DNA of 12,398 nucleotides from Pseudomonadota bacterium. Its GTDB lineage: Bacteria > Pseudomonadota > Alphaproteobacteria > Rhizobiales > Beijerinckiaceae. The notes beneath the pieces are model-generated. The model worked only from the letters and a program-made list of their open reading frames with translations. It did not search any database and was not told the DNA's origin. Shown one piece after another: positions 7,636 through 12,398 of the stretch (within the stretch, counting starts at the first letter, position 1; every line of letters starts with the position of its first letter). The stretch lies in the NCBI GenBank assembly GCA_028876585.1, contig JAGWRL010000186.1, positions 1 to 12,398 on the forward strand. The letters are read 5' to 3'. The position numbers and the translations under genes are program-made.

Positions 7636-8618
7636 GCGGCGCGCCGCTCGCGCTCACGATGGGCGATCCCGCCGGAATCGGCCTGGAACTCGCCCTGGCC
7701 GCGTGGCGCGAGGGCGCCGGCGCGCCGTTCTTCCTGCTCGCCGACCCCGACGCGGTGGCGCGGATCGACCGCCGCCTCGGCCTCGCCACTCCGATCGAGA
7801 CGACCACGCCGGCGCTCGCGGCGCAGGTATTCGCCCATGCGCTCCCCGTCGTGGCGCTCGCCGCGCGGGTGTTGGCGGAGCCGGGCCGGCCCGATCCCGC
7901 CTGCGCGCCGGCGATCCTCGAATCGATCTCGCGCGCCGTCGGCTATGTCCATAGCGGCGAGGCGAGCGCCGTCGTCACCAATCCGATCGCCAAGAAGACG
8001 CTGTACGACGCCGGCTTCCGCCATCCCGGCCACACCGAATATCTGGGCGAACTCGCCGCCGCCTGGGGCGCGCCGGCGACGCCGGCGATGATGATCTGGT
8101 CGCCGCTGCTCGCCGTCGTGCCGGTGACGATCCACATTCCGCTGGCCGAGGCGCCGCGCGCCCTCACCCGCGCGCGCATCGAGGCGACGGCGCGCATCGT
8201 CGACCGCGATTTGCGCGCCCGTTTCCGCATCGAGCGGCCGCGCATCGCCGTGGCCGGGCTCAATCCGCACGCCGGCGAAGGCGGCGCGATGGGCCGCGAG
8301 GAGATCGACACGATCGCGCCGGCGATCGCGACGCTGCGCGCCGAGGGGTTGGACATATTCGGCCCCCTGCCCGCCGATACGATGTTCCACGCCCGCGCCC
8401 GCGAAAACTACGACGTGGCGTTGACGATGTACCACGATCAGGGCCTGATCCCGGCCAAGACGCTGGCGTTCGACGAGGGCGTCAACGTCACGCTCGGGCT
8501 GCCGTTCGTGCGCACCTCGCCCGATCACGGCACCGCGTTCGATATCGCCGGGCGCGGCCTCGCCGATGCGACGAGTCTCGTCGCCGCATTGCATCTCGCC
8601 GCGCGGATTTCGGCGTGA
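7632..8618 (+). CDS. pdxA: 4-hydroxythreonine-4-phosphate dehydrogenase
   Basis: This cytoplasmic enzyme oxidises 4-phosphohydroxy-L-threonine with NAD, followed by decarboxylation, to give the aminoacetone phosphate that PdxJ uses to make pyridoxine 5'-phosphate. The 328 residues match the family. Visible motifs are [10 protein letters not shown] (8-17), TNPIAKK (116-122), GHTEYL (133-138), LNPHAGEGG (210-218), [10 protein letters not shown] (267-276) and [15 protein letters not shown] (293-307). The three metal ligands are His168, His213 and His268. The start ATG overlaps the lptD stop (ATGA) and the stop overlaps rsmA (GTGA), so it is translationally coupled on both sides. The pdxA-rsmA pair is conserved widely in Proteobacteria; the absence of surA just upstream is the unusual point. 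Confidence 0.96.
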   Translation: MSGAPLALTMGDPAGIGLELALAAWREGAGAPFFLLADPDAVARIDRRLGLATPIETTTPALAAQVFAHALPVVALAARVLAEPGRPDPACAPAILESISRAVGYVHSGEASAVVTNPIAKKTLYDAGFRHPGHTEYLGELAAAWGAPATPAMMIWSPLLAVVPVTIHIPLAEAPRALTRARIEATARIVDRDLRARFRIERPRIAVAGLNPHAGEGGAMGREEIDTIAPAIATLRAEGLDIFGPLPADTMFHARARENYDVALTMYHDQGLIPAKTLAFDEGVNVTLGLPFVRTSPDHGTAFDIAGRGLADATSLVAALHLAARISA

Positions 8619-9484
8619 CGCTCGCCGCCGACGGGTTGCCGCCGTTGCGCGAGGTCGTCGCCGCGCATGACATCGGGGCGAAGAAATCGCTCGGGCAGAA
8701 TTTCCTCTACGACCTCAACCTGACCGGCCGCATCGCCCGCGCGGCGGGGCCGCTCGATGGCGTCACGGTGATCGAGGTCGGCCCCGGCCCCGGCGGCCTC
8801 ACCCGCGCGCTGCTGGCGGCCGGCGCGGCGCGGGTCGTCGCCATCGAGCGCGACGCGCGCTGCCTCGACGCGCTGGGCGAAATCGCCGCGCATTGGCCGG
8901 GGCGGCTGGAGATCGTCGCCGACGACGCGCTGGCGGTGGATTTCGCGGCGATTGCGGCGACCGCCGCCGGCCCGGTGCGGGTGTGCGCCAACCTGCCCTA
9001 CAACATCGCCACGCCGCTATTGGTCGGCTGGCTCGAAACCGAGCCGTGGCCGCCGTGGTTCGACCGGCTGACGCTGATGTTCCAGCGCGAGGTCGCCGAG
9101 CGGATCGCCGCCACCCCGGCGACCCGCGCCGACTATGGCCGGCTCGGCGTGCTGGCGGGCTGGCGGGCGCAGGCGAGGATCCTGTTTGACGTGCCGCCCT
9201 CCGCCTTCACCCCGCCGCCGAAAGTCACCTCGAGCGTGGTCGAACTGATCCCGCGCGCCGAGCCCGCGCCGTGCCGGCCGGCGACGCTCGCCGCGCTGAC
9301 GCTCGCCGCCTTCGGCCAGCGCCGCAAGATGCTGCGCCAGTCGTTGAAAGGCTTCGCCGCCGCGCGCGGGCTCGACCTGCCTCACTGGCTCGGCGAAGCG
9401 GGGTTGGAGCCGACCGCGCGCGCGGAAGAGGCCAGCGTCTCCGCCTTCGCCGCGCTGGCGCGCGCCGCCGACCGGGGACCGTAG
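8615..9484 (+). CDS. rsmA: 16S rRNA dimethyladenosine transferase RsmA
   Basis: This SAM-dependent enzyme (KsgA) dimethylates A1518 and A1519 (E. coli numbering) in helix 45 of 16S rRNA late in 30S assembly; its loss classically gives kasugamycin resistance. The 289 residues contain KKSLGQNFL (23-31), the SAM site [10 protein letters not shown] (54-63), Glu78 in AIERD, Asp104, the catalytic NLPYN (126-130), FQREVAERI (156-164), [10 protein letters not shown] (198-207) and the C-terminal RRKMLRQSL. The start is GTG 8615, overlapping the pdxA stop by 4 nt (GTGA), and places the family start correctly. It is last in the operon. Its final 103 nt are overlapped by a convergent gene on the other strand, and no terminator is seen between them. 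Confidence 0.96.
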   Translation: MTLAADGLPPLREVVAAHDIGAKKSLGQNFLYDLNLTGRIARAAGPLDGVTVIEVGPGPGGLTRALLAAGAARVVAIERDARCLDALGEIAAHWPGRLEIVADDALAVDFAAIAATAAGPVRVCANLPYNIATPLLVGWLETEPWPPWFDRLTLMFQREVAERIAATPATRADYGRLGVLAGWRAQARILFDVPPSAFTPPPKVTSSVVELIPRAEPAPCRPATLAALTLAAFGQRRKMLRQSLKGFAAARGLDLPHWLGEAGLEPTARAEEASVSAFAALARAADRGP

Positions 9485-9975
9485 ACCAGATCGCGCAACG
9501 CGCGGCGCGTAAGCGTCGCCAATTCGCGCGCCGCCTCGCGATAGGGCGATACGAACTGCTTCACGCGCGCGTGCAGCGTCTCGAATTTCGCGTAGAGATA
9601 GGCGAACCACGGCAGCGCCAGCAATTTCTCGCGCGTGATCTCGAATATCACCGGCACCAGCAGCAGCCCGAACACTTTCATCAGGACATAAAGCGCCATG
9701 CCGGCGAACAGGCGCCCGGTCGCCATCATCACCACGCTGATGAAGGCGCCGAATTCCGACACCGCCAGCGGCACGCCAAACAACAGCACCGCGAAAATCG
9801 CCGGCATCCGGTTGACGGCCCGCCGCGCCGCGTCGCGAACCCGCTCCCACGGCAAGAGCCGCGCCGCCGCCTGCGCCAGCGCGACCAGCTTGCGCCAGAC
9901 CCAGGTCTCGAACAGGAACAGGATCGCCAGCGGCAGCGCGGCGAGACGCGAGGGTCGGCGATCGAAATCGTGCAA
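9382..9975 (-). CDS. Small membrane protein of unknown function
   Basis: This is a 197-residue integral membrane protein without an assigned function. Hydrophobic segments are at about 11-28 (ending ETWVW), 57-85 and 90-112; the C-terminal third is amphipathic and basic. The layout (LFE-x-W, two long hydrophobic segments with an alanine/glycine-rich turn, then a Lys, a T/S-R-x-x-L stretch and LPWFAYLY) resembles a family of small proteobacterial membrane proteins annotated as hypothetical; this is from memory. The TTG at 9975 is preferred: GAGG lies 8 nt upstream, the hydrophobic segment then starts near the N-terminus, and a TATATC that could be a -10 lies about 33 nt upstream. A GTG at 10080 would add 35 residues but has no ribosome site. 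The 3' end overlaps rsmA convergently by 103 nt, and the last 30 residues are low-complexity Ala/Ser. Confidence 0.75.
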   Translation of the reverse strand: MHDFDRRPSRLAALPLAILFLFETWVWRKLVALAQAAARLLPWERVRDAARRAVNRMPAIFAVLLFGVPLAVSEFGAFISVVMMATGRLFAGMALYVLMKVFGLLLVPVIFEITREKLLALPWFAYLYAKFETLHARVKQFVSPYREAARELATLTRRALRDLVYGPRSAARASAAKAETLASSARAVGSNPASPSQ

Positions 9976-10202
9976 TGGCGAAGCCTCGGGCGCTGAAGTT
10001 GACGCCGGATATACCGGCTTCGCGGCGTCATTGCGGTGGGCGGGACCACAGATCGTCGGGCTGTTGCAGGAATAAGACACCCCGCCGCCGTCGCGTCCGC
10101 CGCAAGATGCCGCCCCATTGCGGCCATCAACGCTCTGTTAACCCACCCGCGCGAAGGGCGGAATTTACCGGCCGCCGTAACGCGCGATCAAGGTTGACGG
10201 AA

Positions 10203-10214
10203 CCTTGGCTTAAC
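10203..10214 (+). repeat. 12-mer CCTTGGCTTAAC, copy 2 (pal upstream)
   Basis: This is identical to the minus-strand 12-mer at 2803-2792 and ends 60 nt before the pal ATG. Here GGTTGACGG precedes it by two bases, whereas in the pepA region it follows; the two blocks are in swapped order. Same orientation relative to pal and pepA suggests a common promoter-proximal element, which is an inference from two sites. Confidence 0.5.
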
Positions 10215-10259
10215 GCGCGGCTCGCTAAACCCTCGCATTGGGGGCGCAGCAAAAGCGTC

Positions 10260-10265
10260 GAGGAG
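10260..10265 (+). promoter_or_regulatory. Ribosome binding site of pal
   Basis: GAGGAG ends 9 nt before the ATG at 10275. It selects this start over an in-frame extension reaching back to 9975, and gives Pal a proper lipoprotein signal peptide at its N-terminus. Confidence 0.85.
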
Positions 10266-10274
10266 TTACGCTAC

Positions 10275-10778
10275 ATGTCTAAAATCGCAGCCGCGCGCCT
10301 GCCCGTTCTCGCTGTGCTGGCTCTAGCCCTGGCGCTGGGCGCCTGCGCCAAGAACACCGCCGAGACCGACGGGATCAACGGCGCCGCCTATGGCGCGGGC
10401 AGCGGGCCGGGCAGCATCCAGGAATTTTCGTCCAGCGTCGGCGACCGCGTGTTCTTCGACACCGACCAGACCGACCTCAACGCGCAGGGCGAGGCGACGC
10501 TCGCCAAGCAGGCGGAATGGCTGAACCGCTACAGCCGCTACAATTTCACCGTCGAGGGCCACGCCGACGAGCGCGGCACGCGCGAATATAATTTCGCGCT
10601 CGGCTCGCGCCGCGCCGAATCGGTGAAGAACTACCTGAGCGCGCATGGCGTCGCCGCGTCGCGGATGCGCACGATCAGCTACGGCAAGGAGCGCCCGGTC
10701 GCGACCTGCGACGACATTTCCTGCTGGTCGCAGAACCGTCGCGCAGTCACGGTGCTGAACGGCGCGCCGGGCAGCTGA
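10275..10778 (+). CDS. pal: Peptidoglycan-associated lipoprotein Pal
   Basis: This outer-membrane lipoprotein binds peptidoglycan through an OmpA-like domain and works with TolQRAB to tether and constrict the outer membrane at division. It is 167 residues long. The signal peptide ends in the lipobox LGAC, so Cys24 is lipidated; Ala25 is compatible with outer-membrane sorting. A flexible linker covers about 25-55. The OmpA-C domain (about 57-163) shows VFFDTDQTDLN (59-69), EGHADERGTREYN (94-106), ALGSRRAESV (108-117) and SQNRRAVTVL (152-161), which include the diaminopimelate-binding positions. Cys145 and Cys150, five apart just before the last helix, are typical of Rhizobiales Pal and may form a disulfide. 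tolB, which normally sits directly upstream, is absent here, so pal needs its own promoter. cpoB follows after 91 nt. Confidence 0.96.
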   Translation: MSKIAAARLPVLAVLALALALGACAKNTAETDGINGAAYGAGSGPGSIQEFSSSVGDRVFFDTDQTDLNAQGEATLAKQAEWLNRYSRYNFTVEGHADERGTREYNFALGSRRAESVKNYLSAHGVAASRMRTISYGKERPVATCDDISCWSQNRRAVTVLNGAPGS

Positions 10779-10869
10779 GCCGCCGCGCCCGCGCCCGCAC
10801 TTCGCCTTCATTTTGGCGGGGAAGCGGCGCTATGTTAAGGCCCGTTTGGGCAGTGATGGGGAATTGCAA

Positions 10870-11796
10870 GTGAAAGCCGGCCGCGTCTTGAGCGTTGGCG
10901 TCCTGGGTTGGGCGCTGCTGAGCCAAAGCGCGCCGGCGCAGGATTGGAACCGCCCGCCCTCCGACGTGCCGGAGGACGCGCAAAGCGAGAACGGCGCGCT
11001 GGCGATGCGGATCGACCGGCTGGAGGCGGCGCTGCGCCGCACCACTGGCCAGATCGAGGAATTGCAGAACGACAATCGCAAGCTCACCGAGCAATTGCGC
11101 AAGTTCCGCGAGGACGTGGAGTTCCGCCTATCGGGCAAGTCGGGCGAGGCGCCGCTGCCCGCCGCGACCGTGACCGCCACGGCGCCGGAGCGGCCGAAGC
11201 GCAAGGACGACGCCTTCGATCCCGCCGCCAATCCCAACGCCCCCGGCGCGCCCAAGCAGATCGGGACCTCGGCGCCGAGCGCGCCGCTCACCCTGTCCTC
11301 GCATGTCGCCGACGAACCGGCCGCCCTCAAGCCGCTGCCGACGCCGGCGCCGGAAAAGCAGGCCAAGGCCGAGGACGAGCCGACCTTCGTGCCCAGCGGC
11401 GTGCCGTTCTCCGATTCGAAAGAGCAGTTCAAAGCGGCGCTGACCGCCTACAAAGCCGGGCAATATTCGGACGCGGAGGCTTTGTTCAAAGCCTATCTCA
11501 CCGCCAACAAAGGCGCCGCCAATTCGGCCGACGCGATCTTCTACATCGGCGAAACCTACATGCAGCGTGGGCGCCCGCGCGAGGCGGCCGAGCAATATCT
11601 GAAAGTCTCGACCGAATACGCCAAATCCGCCCGCGCGCCGGAGAGCATGTTGCGGCTCGGGCTGGCGCTCGCCAAGCTCGGCAACAATGAGCAGGCCTGC
11701 GCCACCTTCGCCGAGGTCGGCAAGCGCTACCCCACCGCCCCGGCGACGGTGAAGAAATCCGCCGACCGCGAGATCGCGTCGCACCGCTGCTCGTGA
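10870..11796 (+). CDS. cpoB: Cell division coordinator CpoB (YbgF)
   Basis: This periplasmic Tol-Pal partner, in E. coli, binds TolA and coordinates PBP1B peptidoglycan synthesis with outer-membrane constriction. It is 308 residues long. The signal peptide is 1-23 (cleavage APA|QDW). A coiled coil covers about 40-88 (MRIDRLEAALRR...LTEQLRKFREDVEF) and is used for trimer formation in the family. A Pro/Ala-rich linker covers about 92-178. Three TPR-like repeats (about 183-300) include AYKAGQYSDAEALFKAYL, FYIGETYMQRGRPREAAEQYLKV and LRLGLALAKLGNNEQACATF. GTG 10870 is chosen because GGGGA (10858-10862) is 7 nt upstream and the signal peptide then starts MKAGR; an ATG at 10813 would add 19 residues ahead of it. 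The stop overlaps tilS by 4 nt (GTGA). The linker is long compared with E. coli, as is common in alphaproteobacteria. Confidence 0.92.
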   Translation: MKAGRVLSVGVLGWALLSQSAPAQDWNRPPSDVPEDAQSENGALAMRIDRLEAALRRTTGQIEELQNDNRKLTEQLRKFREDVEFRLSGKSGEAPLPAATVTATAPERPKRKDDAFDPAANPNAPGAPKQIGTSAPSAPLTLSSHVADEPAALKPLPTPAPEKQAKAEDEPTFVPSGVPFSDSKEQFKAALTAYKAGQYSDAEALFKAYLTANKGAANSADAIFYIGETYMQRGRPREAAEQYLKVSTEYAKSARAPESMLRLGLALAKLGNNEQACATFAEVGKRYPTAPATVKKSADREIASHRCS

Positions 11797-12398
11797 GCGT
11801 TTCGCCGCTCGACCCGCTCGGCGACGAACCAGCGCTGCTGCTCGCCGTCTCCGGCGGGCCGGATTCGACGGCGTTAATGCTGCTCGCCGCCGCCTGGAAG
11901 GGCGCCCCGCGCCTCTACGCCGCCACCGTCGATCACGCCCTGCGCGCTGAGAGCGCGGCGGAGGCCGCCAATGTCGCGGCGCTCGCCGCCCGGCTCGGCG
12001 TGCCGCACGCCATTCTGCGCTGGGAGGGCGAAAAGCCCGTGGCGGCGTTGCAGGAGCGCGCCCGCGAGGCGCGTTACAATTTGCTGGCGCAGGAGGCCCG
12101 CCGCGTCGGCGCCCGCGTCGTCGTCACCGCGCATCACCTCGACGATCAGGCCGAAACCGTGCTGTTCCGGCTCGCGCGCGGCTCGGGCGTCGCCGGGCTC
12201 GCCGGCATGGCGGCGCGCAGCCGGCGCGGCGGGATCGAGATCGCCCGCCCGCTGCTCGGGCTGCGCAAGGCCGAGCTGGTCGCCCTGTGCGAGGCGAATG
12301 GCGTCGGCTTCGCCCGCGACCCCTCCAACGAGGACGACCGCTTCGCCCGCCCGCGCCTGCGCCGGCTCGCCGAGACGCTCGCCGCCGAGGGCCTCGAC
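11793..12398 (+). CDS. tilS: tRNA(Ile)-lysidine synthase, 3' part cut by window end
   Basis: TilS attaches lysine, using ATP, to C34 of tRNA-Ile(CAU), changing it from Met to Ile decoding. The first 202 codons are present and open to the last base. The PP-loop ATP site SGGPDS (20-25) is intact. Other family residues are ATVDHALR, TAHHLDDQAETVLFRLARGSG (the His-Asp region) and RPLLGLRKAELVALC. The start is GTG 11793, overlapping the cpoB stop (GTGA), and puts the PP-loop at the usual distance from the N-terminus. The C-terminal substrate-binding domains lie outside the window. The pal-cpoB-tilS order is common in Rhizobiales, where ftsH usually follows; that cannot be seen here. Confidence 0.95.
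   Translation, partial: MSVSPLDPLGDEPALLLAVSGGPDSTALMLLAAAWKGAPRLYAATVDHALRAESAAEAANVAALAARLGVPHAILRWEGEKPVAALQERAREARYNLLAQEARRVGARVVVTAHHLDDQAETVLFRLARGSGVAGLAGMAARSRRGGIEIARPLLGLRKAELVALCEANGVGFARDPSNEDDRFARPRLRRLAETLAAEGLD

Larger units (their letters stand above)
9976..10274. promoter_or_regulatory. Divergent membrane-gene / pal upstream region
   Basis: About 300 nt without a supported gene lie between two divergent starts. On the plus strand, GGTTGACGG (10192-10200) and CCTTGGCTTAAC (10203-10214) lie 60-85 nt before pal; TTGACG and TTGGCT are -35-like, and CTAAAC (10225-10230) is a weak -10 candidate at imperfect spacing. A GTTAAC palindrome is at 10138-10143. A short inverted repeat, GCCGG-ATATA-CCGGC (10004-10018), contains the possible -10 of the minus-strand gene. 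Reading frames cross this region but have no ribosome sites or family-like residues. Confidence 0.5.

Noticed and set aside
9976..10080. A longer start (GTG 10080) for the minus-strand membrane protein.
   Set aside because: There is no ribosome site, and the 35 added residues do not resemble an export signal or the family start. TTG 9975 has GAGG 8 nt upstream.
9975..10274. An in-frame 100-residue N-terminal extension of pal.
   Set aside because: It would bury the lipoprotein signal peptide. The start at 10275 has GAGGAG at good spacing and gives the LGAC lipobox at Cys24.
1..12398. CRISPR arrays, insertion sequences, phage or toxin-antitoxin genes, or a new defence-type system.
   Set aside because: No direct-repeat arrays, terminal inverted repeats, transposase motifs or compositional islands are seen. 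Nearly all sequence belongs to recognised housekeeping genes with uniform codon use.

Overview
The window looks like a high-GC alphaproteobacterial chromosome segment, most likely Hyphomicrobiales (Rhizobiales). The evidence is the gene order pepA | lptF-lptG-lptD-pdxA-rsmA, the pal-cpoB-tilS block, a Pal with the Rhizobiales-type two-cysteine C-terminus, and a chi-subunit gene downstream of pepA. A finer placement (for example Beijerinckiaceae/Methylocystis relatives) is only a guess.

Layout. Positions 75-161 hold a class II tRNA-Leu(GAG) followed by a strong intrinsic terminator. A minus-strand cluster then runs 2723 to 217: pepA (leucyl aminopeptidase), an unrecognised small secreted protein, and holC (DNA polymerase III chi). 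A divergent intergenic region (2724-2897) separates it from a tightly packed plus-strand operon, 2898-9484: lptF, lptG, lptD, pdxA, rsmA. All four junctions in that operon are stop/start overlaps of 1-4 nt. A minus-strand gene for a small membrane protein of unknown function (9382-9975) converges on rsmA and overlaps its last 103 nt. After a regulatory region of about 300 nt come pal, cpoB and tilS (tilS is cut by the window end). Apart from the regulatory stretch between about 9976 and 10274, which straddles the 300-nt mark, the window has no long gap without a gene.

How the genes fit together. LptF and LptG are the membrane subunits of the LPS extractor, and LptD is the outer-membrane barrel that receives LPS. 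Pal and CpoB belong to the Tol-Pal system that keeps the outer membrane attached and constricting at division. PdxA (vitamin B6), RsmA (16S rRNA dimethylation), TilS (tRNA-Ile lysidine) and the tRNA gene are housekeeping passengers.

I see no CRISPR array, mobile element, toxin system, phage gene or obviously new multi-gene system. The points worth a second look are: surA is absent from its usual place between lptD and pdxA; pal is detached from tolB; a 12-mer and a 9-mer are shared by the pepA/lptF and pal upstream regions; an unknown secreted protein sits between pepA and holC; and two genes overlap convergently.
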